A stretch of 64,000 nt of DNA, from the NCBI GenBank assembly GCA_902781515.1, contig CACZJU010000008.1, positions 28,756 through 92,755 of the forward strand, given 5' to 3'. This document shows positions 32,230 through 40,156 of the stretch, in pieces. Under the pieces are notes generated by a model. It was not told the origin of the DNA and made no database searches. It worked only from the letters and a program-made list of their open reading frames with translations. The position numbers and the translations under genes are program-made. Every line of letters begins with the position of its first letter. Position 1 is the first letter of the stretch. The stretch comes from an uncultured Bacteroidales bacterium (GTDB lineage Bacteria; Bacteroidota; Bacteroidia; Bacteroidales; Bacteroidaceae).

Positions 32230-33465
32230 TTACTTCGAAGCAATCTCACGAATGAGCATACCAGGATAGAAATCGCCGCCGCTTACCTTCTTGAAGGTAG
32301 TCATACCCAGTGTGGCACCCGCAGCACCTTCCTCGACAGCCATAAAGCGGTTGTCCCAGATGAGGTTGTTGACGGGTTGGATAACACCCACACGCTTGTA
32401 GGTTCGTTTACCAGTGGCTGGGTCTTCGTTGATTTCCAGTACCTCGAAGCGACTGTTCTTCTGCACACCCTCCTTCATGCCTATTTGGGCTGTTATGGGT
32501 TCAGAGCTGAGCAGAGGTACTTTCACGCGGAAAGCCTCAACCTCATGACCAAGGTCGGCAATGTTTTCATCGATGGCACGTGTACAAGCCTTCAGCACCA
32601 TCACCTGCGGCTGGTCCTCGTTGACACCCATGAACGATGTTTCGTTGCCCTTACTCTCCACCTTACCTGCGAACTTCAACTTGTAGCTGCCTCGTCCGTT
32701 CTCGAAAGCCTGACGCTTTGCCTCGTCTGGCTCACCTGTATAGTGGTTCTGATAGAAGTTGGCAGCAGAAGCCTCATCCCATACCAACTGATAGAGGAAA
32801 GTATTGATTTTCACCTTGAAGCCCTTGATACTTTCTATCATGTTGGCAAGATTATCGAAAGTGTTGTTCATGTTGACACCAGTGAAAGCACCTAAGGCAG
32901 CACCGAATCCCTTCAAAAAGCCTGCTGCAACCTTCGATTTCTGCGACTTATCGATATAGCGGATATCGTTGACAAGCACGAAGGTATTGCCGATAAGGTC
33001 CTCACCGGCATCTTCGAGAAGAGCCTGTGCACGCTGACTACGGGCAGCCATTTCCTTATCAAACTCCGAAGCGTTGTAGAGTCCGCGTTCCTTCACCAGT
33101 TCCACATCGCACTGTCCTGTGAAGGCATCGCGATTGAACCACTTTGCTACCAGTCGACTGGCAATATTGTTATTGTTGAGGAAGTCAGTAATAGCCTTGT
33201 TCTCCTGATCCGAACCAGCACCCTTCAGTTTCTTTTCCATATCGATAACCTTCACGCTCAGGTTATGATCGTTGTACTTATCGGGCACTTCCATATCCAT
33301 GAATGCTTCCTTAATCTCGTCGGCATACTTCTGTTCTGTGTGGTTCACCAATACAGAATACAGTGAACTACGACGGTAATCAGTTGCTTTATTATCCTCT
33401 TGTGCATTTGCAGTTGAAGCTATGAGGCCAAATGCAACCGCTAATAATATCTTGTTGTTTTTCAT
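32230..33465 (-). CDS. exported protein of unknown function
   Basis: A 411-residue protein with a signal peptide (MKNNKILLAVAFGLIASTANA). The mature part begins with a Glu/Lys-rich helical region (RRSSLYSVLVNHTEQKYADEIKEAFMDM) and contains FVLVNDIRYIDKSQKSKVAAGFLKGFGAALGAF, whose glycine/alanine-rich hydrophobic stretch could be membrane-associated. Later come EVEAFRVKVPLLSSEPITAQIGMKEGV and RYEVLE-like beta strands (SRFEVLEINEDPATGKRTYKRVGVIQPV). I do not recognise the family. It sits between the WG-repeat protein and the 269-residue protein with 26 and 10 bp gaps. Confidence 0.75.
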   Translation of the reverse strand: MKNNKILLAVAFGLIASTANAQEDNKATDYRRSSLYSVLVNHTEQKYADEIKEAFMDMEVPDKYNDHNLSVKVIDMEKKLKGAGSDQENKAITDFLNNNNIASRLVAKWFNRDAFTGQCDVELVKERGLYNASEFDKEMAARSQRAQALLEDAGEDLIGNTFVLVNDIRYIDKSQKSKVAAGFLKGFGAALGAFTGVNMNNTFDNLANMIESIKGFKVKINTFLYQLVWDEASAANFYQNHYTGEPDEAKRQAFENGRGSYKLKFAGKVESKGNETSFMGVNEDQPQVMVLKACTRAIDENIADLGHEVEAFRVKVPLLSSEPITAQIGMKEGVQKNSRFEVLEINEDPATGKRTYKRVGVIQPVNNLIWDNRFMAVEEGAAGATLGMTTFKKVSGGDFYPGMLIREIASK

Positions 33466-33491
33466 AACAATGTCTGTTTAGATGGTTAGCA

Positions 33492-35207
33492 TTAAAAGTC
33501 CCAATTACTCTCGTCTATTTTTGAATCCATAGGATAGTGACGGTTGCGAATAGAGAGGTACAGCAACAGATTCTTTGTTTCGCTCTTAGTGAGTGGACGT
33601 TTTCCGTGCTTCTTTATCTCGTTGCGTACGAAATCTATGCGATAAGTTGGAATGGGCACAGAAACAAGTTCGTTACCCTCGTCGTCAATGACAATTCCAA
33701 AGTTCTCGGTATTGACACTCTTTCCGTTGTCGAGTGCACGATACACGCTGTTGTCGGTAATCTTCATGTTATCCGGACGCACCCATGCCATTCCTTCAAC
33801 AAAGCCTCCTCCGGCTCTGTATCCCTTGGTCACCTCCTTCTTCTGTTCTGTATTGAACACATACCACAATTTGTCGCTCTTCTTCACATAGAGAGCCTTT
33901 GCGTTAGGAACAACAACGCTGGTGATGTCCTCGTATTCCGTTGGCACAATCTCCTGTTCGTCGAGTGTGTGCATACCCCACTTGCCGTTCTTCTTCACAG
34001 GCACCCATCCGTATCTAGAATCGTTCACCTTGTCGTATTCAAACGGAATCTTCACATTGTTATTCTTGTCAATCATTCCCCACATTCCATCCTTTTTGAC
34101 GGAAATGTACTCAAAGTCAGTACCTTTGTTGTTACGTGGGAAGAACACTTCGGTATAGTTGGTGCCTTCGAGCATAGGCTTGCCGTCTGTGTCGAAGAAC
34201 TCGCACACACCGTCGGTTCTCCAGGCACACCACATATTGCATGTGGTACCTTTTGCAAGAGTTTTGTATCCACCATGCACCTTGTTCATGTTCTTGTCAA
34301 CGAAGTTCCACACACCATTCTGTGCTACTGCAGCCACAGACTCCATGAAGTCCGTAGCAACGGTGTAGTTGTTGACGTTGGTCACCAACTTTGTCTTCAC
34401 CTGATTTGCAAGGTTTATGTATCCTACTTCGAAGTTTGTTTTCTTAGAGTAGTTGTAATAGCGAGCCATACCGTTGTGGGGCAGGAATACGAACTGAGCC
34501 ATCTTGGGCTTTATCACGATGTTGCCCTTCTCATCCAGCACACCGGCATTAAGCGTACTCCATCCCTTCGAGTCGTAACCAACGTACTTACAATCGCTCT
34601 TCAGGGTATCGCCCATGTTGTAAATGCGTCGTTCCAACTGTATGCCCGTACCAACGGTGTTGGGAACAACGACTTGAGTGAACTCATAGAATCCCTTCCA
34701 CTTGGCTTCTATAGCCACAGTTCCGTCGGCATTCAGAACACCGTACTTAGCACCCAGCAGATAGCTTTTGCCCTTCTGCTGCTGGTTGGGAGTGGGTTTG
34801 CCACCAATAGCCAACAGAGCCTTACCGTAGCAGTTGAACTCGCTGATGTAGCTGTACTGAGCCTTCAGCAGTTCCTTTCCTTTACCATCCAGAATACCGC
34901 ATTTCTTGCCCGACTTCACTCTGTATAGGTCATGCTTGGCATCATAGGTCAGTTCTTCCCATTTCACTGGCACTACCTCAGTACCTGTCTTATCCACCAA
35001 GCCAAACTTATCGCCTTTCATAACACGACCAAGTCCGTTCACGAAGTCGAAGGCCGCATCGTATTTGCACTGAACCACAATGGCTCCCGATGCATCTACA
35101 TATCCTGCCTTGCCTTTCTCGTCGAACTTTATGCTCAATTCCTGAGCAAAAAGCGAACCTGTCACACCAAGAAAGCATGACAGGAATAATATTGCTTGCT
35201 TATTCAT
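33492..35207 (-). CDS. exported WG-repeat protein
   Basis: The ATG at 35207 gives MNKQAILFLSCFLGVTGSLFAQ, a signal peptide; an ATG two codons earlier (35213) is equally possible. The 571-residue protein consists of WG/KWGxxD-type beta repeats: KFGLVDKTG, KCGILDGKG, KYGVLNADG, VWNFVDKNM, MWGMIDKNN, KWGMHTLDE. WG repeats form beta propeller-like or solenoid scaffolds, often in surface or secreted proteins. No catalytic domain is evident. It is the largest protein of the operon and may be its structural or ligand-binding component (inference). Confidence 0.85.
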   Translation of the reverse strand: MNKQAILFLSCFLGVTGSLFAQELSIKFDEKGKAGYVDASGAIVVQCKYDAAFDFVNGLGRVMKGDKFGLVDKTGTEVVPVKWEELTYDAKHDLYRVKSGKKCGILDGKGKELLKAQYSYISEFNCYGKALLAIGGKPTPNQQQKGKSYLLGAKYGVLNADGTVAIEAKWKGFYEFTQVVVPNTVGTGIQLERRIYNMGDTLKSDCKYVGYDSKGWSTLNAGVLDEKGNIVIKPKMAQFVFLPHNGMARYYNYSKKTNFEVGYINLANQVKTKLVTNVNNYTVATDFMESVAAVAQNGVWNFVDKNMNKVHGGYKTLAKGTTCNMWCAWRTDGVCEFFDTDGKPMLEGTNYTEVFFPRNNKGTDFEYISVKKDGMWGMIDKNNNVKIPFEYDKVNDSRYGWVPVKKNGKWGMHTLDEQEIVPTEYEDITSVVVPNAKALYVKKSDKLWYVFNTEQKKEVTKGYRAGGGFVEGMAWVRPDNMKITDNSVYRALDNGKSVNTENFGIVIDDEGNELVSVPIPTYRIDFVRNEIKKHGKRPLTKSETKNLLLYLSIRNRHYPMDSKIDESNWDF

Positions 35208-35219
35208 ACACATAAGATA

Positions 35220-36149
35220 TTAACGGACAAACATCAGGTTCGTTGTTTGAGCCTTCTGACCATTACCCCAAGCAACGCCTACGGCACGTGCAGCAGCTAT
35301 GCGGTCTTTCTCCAGAGAAACAGCATCGCGATACTTTTGACGAGTTTCGAAGTCGTAGTCCGACTTTGTCTGCTCCTTAATCTCCTGAGCCAGTTTCATA
35401 GCTTCGCCCTGAACAGGACTGCTGGGGTCAATCATAGCCAGATACTGAAGAGCCTTTGCAGCACCATTGGCACTACGGTCGGCAAAGTACACAGCCTGTG
35501 CCAGTTGCAGAAGCTGCTTGCCCTCGCGAGTGAGCTTTTCGGTGAACACTTGGTTGAGCATTGCATAAGCCTGAGCGTAACCTTCGCAGCATTCGGGAAT
35601 GGAGGCAATGTAGTAGAGAGCCTCTCCGTATTCGTTTACAGCAGCAGCGGCCTGAGCCTTCTTCAGCAGCGTCTCGTAGTTGTTGTTGTAGTAGTCGAGA
35701 ATCTTCTTCTTACCCTTATCGATAAGAGCCTCTATCTTCTGGTTCTTGCCGTTGATTTGTGTCATTGCATTCAGCAGGGCACGCTCCAGACTGTTGCCAA
35801 CACCACGAACTTCGAACGATTCGGTGGCATAGACCTGCTGGTTGATAGCATCGCCAATGTAGAGTGTAAGGGTGGAGTGCATAGCTGTCTGCATGGGCGG
35901 ACCGGGCAGTGTCTCCTTGTAAAAGTGTGTGAACTTACCAGTAATGAAGAACTGGTTGAAGTATGGATCGGCGGCAACGCCCTTCTGTGTGATTACATTG
36001 GTGAGGCGTGTCATCAGCATATTGTTGAAGCCATCAGTAACCTCATCGCCTTGCTGAACGGGAGACACCATCAGTTGAATCTCACAATTCTGTGCCACAG
36101 CCATTGTGCTCATGGCTGCAAACAATAGTGATAATATCTTTGTTTTCAT
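35220..36149 (-). CDS. exported protein, possibly CsgG/LPP20-like fold
   Basis: A 309-residue protein with signal peptide MKTKILSLLFAAMSTMAVA. The first half (EIQLMVSPVQQGDEVTDGFNNMLMTRLTNVITQKG, QFFITGKFTHFYKE, STLTLYIGDAINQQVYATESFEVRGVG) has the alternation of strands and a helix seen in CsgG/FlgT/TolB-N-type periplasmic domains, which is a resemblance only. The second half is helical and repeat-like (AQAAAAVNEYGEALYYIASIP, AQAVYFADRSANGAAKALQYLAMI), suggesting TPR-type helices. Gaps of 12 bp on both sides place it in the operon. Confidence 0.72.
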   Translation of the reverse strand: MKTKILSLLFAAMSTMAVAQNCEIQLMVSPVQQGDEVTDGFNNMLMTRLTNVITQKGVAADPYFNQFFITGKFTHFYKETLPGPPMQTAMHSTLTLYIGDAINQQVYATESFEVRGVGNSLERALLNAMTQINGKNQKIEALIDKGKKKILDYYNNNYETLLKKAQAAAAVNEYGEALYYIASIPECCEGYAQAYAMLNQVFTEKLTREGKQLLQLAQAVYFADRSANGAAKALQYLAMIDPSSPVQGEAMKLAQEIKEQTKSDYDFETRQKYRDAVSLEKDRIAAARAVGVAWGNGQKAQTTNLMFVR

Positions 36150-36161
36150 AGTCGTAGCGTT

Positions 36162-37115
36162 TTATTTTTCACCCAAAATAAGGTTTGCACGTCCCAGTCC
36201 CTTTGTGAGAACCTTCGATGTAATGGAGTAAGGTGCAGCAGAGAGGAACTTGCGCAGGTCGCCTACAAACTGACGTGTGTCCATAGGACGTCCGTTTGCA
36301 CGATATAGAGGAATGCGAACATTCTCGAAGTGCAGCATCATATCTGTAGCATCGGAGAGGTTGTAGCGATGGTTGACGGTATTTTCAGCCATCCAGTTAT
36401 CGATGATGTCAGTCAGTTCCTCACCATTGTATTCCTCCTCGAAGCTCAGACCAGAGCCATTGTCGAAGATGCGTACATCGATGTTCACCTTACGACCATT
36501 CTCAAGCAGGTCGTTGAAGTGGTCCTGCAACTGGCTCAGGAATCCGTCCATCTTCTCCACTACAGCTTCCTCCAGCAATACGGGAAGTTCGGCTGAGAAG
36601 GAAGGAGCACCTGTGCCCTGACCGGCAGCAATCTGCTCGCCGCTGTATGCGTCGAGTGCACGAAGTGTGTAGGTAATGCTGCTCTTAGGTCCAATTTTGT
36701 TTACCTTCCACGCTACCTCAATCATAATGTCGGCTTTAGCACGATTGAGCAGACGGTCGAGTGGAGTCTCGGCAAGTGTTGAACCACCAGTGCGGCTGGT
36801 TGTCATTTCGTCCTCAGCAGCACTTTGCTTCAGGTTCTTCACCGTCTGCGACATATCCTTCAGGGGGAAGCCCTGTTCGCTCATCAGTTCGCCTATCTTT
36901 GTAATTACGTTATAGAGATCCATGTTTTCCGTGATGGCTGCTTCGTAGTCAGCCACGCGGGTGGTCTTTCCCTGTTCCTCGAATTCGGTCATATATCCGT
37001 TAGCCGAACACCATGTATCGGCTGGTACAACCATCAGAGTGGGTTTCTTCACCTGTCCCATCATTGTCAGGGGCAGAACAGCCATAGCAATAATGGCAAA
37101 TAGTGTCTTTTTCAT
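36162..37115 (-). CDS. exported protein, CsgG-like periplasmic domain (DUF6175-type?)
   Basis: A 317-residue protein with signal peptide MKKTLFAIIAMAVLPLTMMGQ. The core KPTLMVVPADTWCSANGYM, DYEAAITENMDLYNVITKIGELMSEQGFPLKDM, RLLNRAKADIMIEVAWKVNKIGPKSSITYTLRALDAYSGEQIAAGQG follows the plan of CsgG/FlgT domains, where a named or numbered factor is looked up and a property list ends in DxxTGexIaxG. I believe similar Bacteroidales proteins are listed as DUF6175, but cannot confirm it here. It follows the small paralogue at 37151 by 35 bp, a gap filled with TTAATCC microrepeats. Confidence 0.72.
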   Translation of the reverse strand: MKKTLFAIIAMAVLPLTMMGQVKKPTLMVVPADTWCSANGYMTEFEEQGKTTRVADYEAAITENMDLYNVITKIGELMSEQGFPLKDMSQTVKNLKQSAAEDEMTTSRTGGSTLAETPLDRLLNRAKADIMIEVAWKVNKIGPKSSITYTLRALDAYSGEQIAAGQGTGAPSFSAELPVLLEEAVVEKMDGFLSQLQDHFNDLLENGRKVNIDVRIFDNGSGLSFEEEYNGEELTDIIDNWMAENTVNHRYNLSDATDMMLHFENVRIPLYRANGRPMDTRQFVGDLRKFLSAAPYSITSKVLTKGLGRANLILGEK

Positions 37116-37150
37116 ATCTTAATCTTTAATCCTTAATCCTTTACCCTTAA

Positions 37151-37621
37151 TCACTCTTTCACGATTCCATCGGCAATCAGTTGGGCTTTCAACTGCAGGC
37201 GCAGTACGCGAACAACAGATCCGAAAGCATTCTGAGTCTTGCCGTGCATCTTCTTTTTAGAGGAAATCTTCTCGTCCTTGGCAGAAGTAAACTCCTTGTA
37301 AGTACCGTCGTCGGCAAAGAACTGTCCGAAGTATGCTTCGTGACGCTCGTAGGCGTTAGCCTCAGTAATGAGCGGACGAATCATCTGTCCGTTGGCTTCT
37401 ATGCCCTTGAACATCACCACATACACAGCGTTCTTGCGAGCCTGCTCATGAGCATCTGCCCTGCGCTTGCCCTCACCGTAAGTACGCACTGTTATGCTTC
37501 CGTCTAACTCTGTGTTCAGGAAACTCACAGGCGGTAAATTGAATCTCTCACCCATTTTCGTCTGGGCATTCAGCGTGGAAGCACCCAGTGCAACCAGCAC
37601 CATCAGGATTAGACGTTTCAT
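37151..37621 (-). CDS. small exported protein, paralogue of the next upstream gene
   Basis: A 156-residue protein with signal peptide MKRLILMVLVALGASTLNA. The mature part DGSITVRTYGEGKRRADAHEQARKNAVYVVMFKG resembles LPP20/FlgT-N repeats, where an Ala-rich helix precedes AV-x3-hydrophobic-K/R-G. It aligns with the neighbouring gene product over AVYVVMFKGI / AVHGVLFRGF and RHEAYFGQFFADDGTYKEF / QHKEFFEQFFEKDYVNYYQ. The C-terminus is basic. Function unknown. Only one base separates the two genes. Confidence 0.75.
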   Translation of the reverse strand: MKRLILMVLVALGASTLNAQTKMGERFNLPPVSFLNTELDGSITVRTYGEGKRRADAHEQARKNAVYVVMFKGIEANGQMIRPLITEANAYERHEAYFGQFFADDGTYKEFTSAKDEKISSKKKMHGKTQNAFGSVVRVLRLQLKAQLIADGIVKE

Positions 37622-37622
37622 A

Positions 37623-38081
37623 TCAGAACATATAATTCATTGATTTAACAACTCCTGCCTCATGCAAGTCCTTGCGCAACTGGTCCTTGGCAACTGTGAC
37701 ATTGCTGGTAACCTTATACTGCTTGCCAGCCTTCACCACCTGACGCGAACCGTTTACCACCTGATAGTAGTTTACATAGTCCTTCTCAAAGAACTGCTCG
37801 AAGAACTCCTTGTGCTGTCCTTCCACCAAAGCGCTGCCTGCAAGGGGCTTTTGCTGCTGGCGCAGTTCCTTGTTGGCAAATCCGCGGAACAATACTCCGT
37901 GAACAGCACAACGACCAATCTCGTCGTCAGTAACCTTCGATTTCTTCGACAAAACAGTTACGCGAACCAAATAGGTGCCCTGACTGCCTGTTCCGGCACC
38001 TTCTATCTGATAATCAGGCAACTCGTCAGCCAACACTGGCAAAGCCAGCATCAACATAAGCGTAAAAAGAATCCTTTTCAT
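37623..38081 (-). CDS. small exported protein, first gene of the operon
   Basis: The frame can start at GTG 38090 (MKIMKRILF) or ATG 38081 (MKRILFTLMLMLALPVLA); the latter is preferred as an ordinary signal peptide start, giving 152 residues. The mature domain (YLVRVTVLSKKSKVTDDEIGRCAVHGVLFRGF ... GQHKEFFEQFFEKDYVNYYQVV) is paralogous to the next gene product. No enzymatic motif is visible. It heads the eight-gene minus-strand run down to 30279, with a -7 promoter element about 46 bases upstream. Confidence 0.75.
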   Translation of the reverse strand: MKRILFTLMLMLALPVLADELPDYQIEGAGTGSQGTYLVRVTVLSKKSKVTDDEIGRCAVHGVLFRGFANKELRQQQKPLAGSALVEGQHKEFFEQFFEKDYVNYYQVVNGSRQVVKAGKQYKVTSNVTVAKDQLRKDLHEAGVVKSMNYMF

Positions 38082-38126
38082 AATTTTCACCCTATTTTAT
38101 TATACATATTAATATATTATACGCTT

Positions 38127-38135
38127 GCAAATTTA
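38127..38135 (-). promoter_or_regulatory. -7 promoter element of the exported-protein operon
   Basis: Minus-strand TAAATTTGC. A well-spaced -33 TTTG is not obvious (a TTTG lies only 14 bases upstream), so the match is partial. Confidence 0.5.
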
Positions 38136-38230
38136 GTAAAATATGCAAACAAAGTACGTATGTTCGTGTTAAAAAATTCTAATTAATACTATATAACATA
38201 CTTATGTGACATTTGGAGGAAAATAATGCT

Positions 38231-38239
38231 TAACTTTGC
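38231..38239 (+). promoter_or_regulatory. -7 promoter element of the DUF4294 gene
   Basis: TAACTTTGC ends three bases before the GTG at 38243, implying a leaderless transcript beginning at a GTG codon. Confidence 0.6.
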
Positions 38240-38242
38240 GGC

Positions 38243-38887
38243 GTGAAAAAATGGGTTTTCATATTACTGATGCTGTTTCCCACGCTTCTGGTGGCTCAGA
38301 ACAAAGAAGACGAGGGAATGGAGGTGCGCGATATGGTGGGAGAGAAATTCAAGAGCGCACGCAACCAGACGTGGTACTGGGCAGGCAAAGACTATATCTA
38401 TGAGGGCGACACCATCTGGACTATCCTCATGCCCGAAATGCCTGTTTACAAGCCTCTGATATTCAAGAACAAGAAGCAGCAGATGAAGTACAACCGACTG
38501 GTGTACAACGTCAAGAAGGTACTGCCCATAGCACAGCAAGCCAACCAGATGATTAAGGAGACCTACGAAGTGCTGGAAGCCCTGCCCGACAAGAATGCCA
38601 AGCAAGCCCACATCAAGCAAATTGAGAAGGAGATAATGCGAACCTACAAGCCGGAGATGAAAAAGCTTACCTACTCACAGGGAAAACTCCTCATCAAACT
38701 GGTTGACCGCGAGTGCAACCAATCTGGCTACGAGGTCATCAAGGCATTCATGGGACCAGCCCGTGCCACCTTCTACCAAATATTCGCCTGGACCTTCAAG
38801 GCAAGCCTCAAGAAAGAATACGATCCAGAGGGTGACGACAAACTCACCGAGCGCGTCGTCCGCCAAGTCGAAGCCGGCATCCTCTAA
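38243..38887 (+). CDS. DUF4294 exported protein
   Basis: Starting at GTG 38243 (read as Met; MKKWVFILLMLFPTLLVAQ), the 214-residue product has a signal peptide and the features of DUF4294, a Bacteroidetes family: GDTIWTILMPEMPVYKPLIFKNKKQ, the RLVYNVKKVLPIAQQANQMI helix, KQAHIKQIEKEIMRTYKPEMKKLTYSQGKLLIKLVDRE and TFYQIFAWTFKASLKKEYDP. Its role is unknown. No in-frame ATG lies close upstream, and the promoter sits directly before the GTG. It is divergent from the exported-protein operon. The first palindrome of array B1 begins 12 bp after the stop codon. Confidence 0.88.
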   Translation: MKKWVFILLMLFPTLLVAQNKEDEGMEVRDMVGEKFKSARNQTWYWAGKDYIYEGDTIWTILMPEMPVYKPLIFKNKKQQMKYNRLVYNVKKVLPIAQQANQMIKETYEVLEALPDKNAKQAHIKQIEKEIMRTYKPEMKKLTYSQGKLLIKLVDRECNQSGYEVIKAFMGPARATFYQIFAWTFKASLKKEYDPEGDDKLTERVVRQVEAGIL

Positions 38888-38898
38888 CCTATCGTTAC

Positions 38899-38956
38899 AA
38901 GGTCTAGACCTTATTGCCATAAGACCTGCGTCTTGTTGCCGTAAGACCTAGGTCTT
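38899..38956. repeat. variable-palindrome array B1, 22 bp period
   Basis: Three 14-bp palindromes, AAGGTCTAGACCTT, AAGACCTGCGTCTT and AAGACCTAGGTCTT, start at 38899, 38921 and 38943, exactly 22 bp apart, joined by 8-bp linkers ATTGCCAT and GTTGCCGT. The AAG...CTT ends are constant while the inner arm bases change together (GTC/GAC to ACC/GGT). Confidence 0.82.
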
Positions 38957-38993
38957 ATTTTCAGCGGGGTGAAACGAGGTGGGGAGGAGGGAA

Positions 38994-39170
38994 CCTTCAC
39001 AGATTCACAGATTCACAGTTTATTTTTTGAACCCCCTCCTCTCAACCTGCGTGGGGAGCGTTAATTTATGTTAATATTTATATTAATATATATAAAAATA
39101 TATAGAATAAGAGGAAAAGCAAGAAGTACCCCCTCGAAAATAAAACTGTGAATCTGTGAATCTGTGAAGG
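38994..39170. repeat. inverted repeat with tandem 8-mer arms
   Basis: The left arm (38994-39026) contains TTCACAGA-TTCACAGA-TTCACAG then TTTATTTT; the right arm (39137-39170) is the reverse complement with one extra base. They enclose about 110 bp: a half-copy of the G/C-rich element end (AACCCCCTCC ... GCGTGGGGAGCG, 39030-39060) and a very A+T-rich stretch (TTAATATTTATATTAATATA). The same plan as 24822-24945 but with a different arm unit. Confidence 0.75.
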
Positions 39171-39311
39171 GTGTAGCCCAGCATGCAAAACCATGCTTCA
39201 GAATGTCAGCCGAAATCTGGATACGTTAATGAGGTTTGGGGACTTTCAGGTGAGGTTTTTTGCGATTACAACTATTTTCAGACAAAACAGATTATTATTA
39301 TCTGTGCCCAT

Positions 39312-39416
39312 AGGTTAATATAACCTAATGGCAAAGGTTAAGTTAACCTATTGCATAAGGTACTAGAACCTATCGCCACAAGTTCTAAAACCTCCTGCAA
39401 TAAGGACTAGTACCTT
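39312..39416. repeat. variable-palindrome array B2, 22-23 bp period
   Basis: Five units with centres at about 39319, 39342, 39364, 39387 and 39409: AGGTTAATATAACCT, AGGTTAAGTTAACCT, AGGTACTAGAACCT, a weaker AAGTTCTAAAACCT and AAGGACTAGTACCTT. The first two are identical to units in array A at 24.97-25.03 kb. Linkers (AATGGCAA, ATTGCATA, ATCGCCAC, CCTGCAAT) share a TGGC/TTGC/CGCC character with array A and B1. Confidence 0.8.
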
Positions 39417-39426
39417 GTGATTACCC

Positions 39427-39510
39427 GAGCGCAAATTTGCGCCCGGCTACTTCGCCGAGGGAAAAATTTCCCTGTTGTTGATTTATACCTGAATCCAAAT
39501 TTGGACTCAG
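39427..39510. repeat. three AAATTT-centred variable palindromes
   Basis: GAGCGCAAATTTGCGCCC (39427-39444), AGGGAAAAATTTCCCT (39458-39473) and CTGAATCCAAATTTGGACTCAG-type symmetry (39489-39510). The core AAATTT is kept while the arms change (GCGC, GGG, TCC). Centres are 30 and 34 bp apart. They directly follow array B2. An open frame across this region (39417-39656) looks spurious. Nothing gene-like is seen between 39511 and 39593. Confidence 0.7.
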
Positions 39511-39593
39511 CTATTTCACTTAATCAGCACCTTGAACTTTGTTCTAGATGCTTCTCACTCGGTGTAGTCGTGATGGTCGTCGCGCCGCTTCAG

Positions 39594-40133
39594 TTAGTGG
39601 AGTTGTTTGAAGAACTCCCAGATGACGATGCCGGCTGTGACGGAGACGTTCATTGAGTGCTTGGTGCCGTACTGGGGGATTTCTATGCAACCGTCGCACA
39701 TATCTACTACCTGCTGCTGCACACCCTTCACTTCGTTACCTAAAATTATAGCAATTTTGGGCAATTGACAATTGACAATGGATAATTGATAATTATTAAG
39801 CATTGTGCTTCCTTCGCATTGCTCGATGGCAAGGACAGTGTAGCCTTGCTGACGAAGCCAAGTGACGCAGTCTTCGGTATGCTCGAAATATTTCCAGTCA
39901 ACACTGTCTTCTGCTCCGAGGGCTGTCTTGTGAATCTCTGGATGGGGAGGACGAGCAGTTATGCCACACAGACACACACCTGAGAGACGGAAAGCATCGG
40001 CAGTACGGAAAACGCTGCCTACATTGTAAAGCGAACGCACATGATCGAGCACCACCACAAGCGGAGTCTTAAGGCTCTCCTTATACTCATCGACAGTCAT
40101 GCGACCCATCTCCAAAACGCTAAGTTTCCTCAT
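39594..40133 (-). CDS. SpoU/TrmH-family RNA 2'-O-methyltransferase
   Basis: A 179-residue SPOUT methyltransferase. Motif 1 is LKTPLVVVLDHVRSLYNVGSVFRTADAF, motif 2 IAIILGNEVKGVQQQVVDMCDG, motif 3 IPQYGTKHSMNVSVTAGIVIWEF; together they form the SAM-binding knot with the catalytic Arg and Asn. The target (tRNA or rRNA) cannot be told. Between EGSTML and KIAIILG, residues NNYQLSIVNCQLP are encoded by ATTGACA/ATTGATA microrepeats (about 39764-39800), another in-frame repeat insertion. The gene reads away from the DnaA-box-rich gap that follows. Confidence 0.92.
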   Translation of the reverse strand: MRKLSVLEMGRMTVDEYKESLKTPLVVVLDHVRSLYNVGSVFRTADAFRLSGVCLCGITARPPHPEIHKTALGAEDSVDWKYFEHTEDCVTWLRQQGYTVLAIEQCEGSTMLNNYQLSIVNCQLPKIAIILGNEVKGVQQQVVDMCDGCIEIPQYGTKHSMNVSVTAGIVIWEFFKQLH

Positions 40134-40156
40134 CTCTATATTTTATTAACAATGTG

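Noticed and set aside
33537-34928. 463-codon open frame on the plus strand
   Set aside because: It is antisense to the WG-repeat gene. Repetitive codon use of that gene keeps the opposite frame open; the translation looks random and there is no promoter.
35196-36128. 310-codon open frame on the plus strand
   Set aside because: Antisense to the exported protein at 35220-36149, which has a signal peptide and fits the operon; no promoter or family signal on the other strand.
39417-39656. 79-codon open frame across the AAATTT palindromes
   Set aside because: It spans the palindromes and runs into the end of the SpoU gene in antisense; composition and position point to a chance frame.
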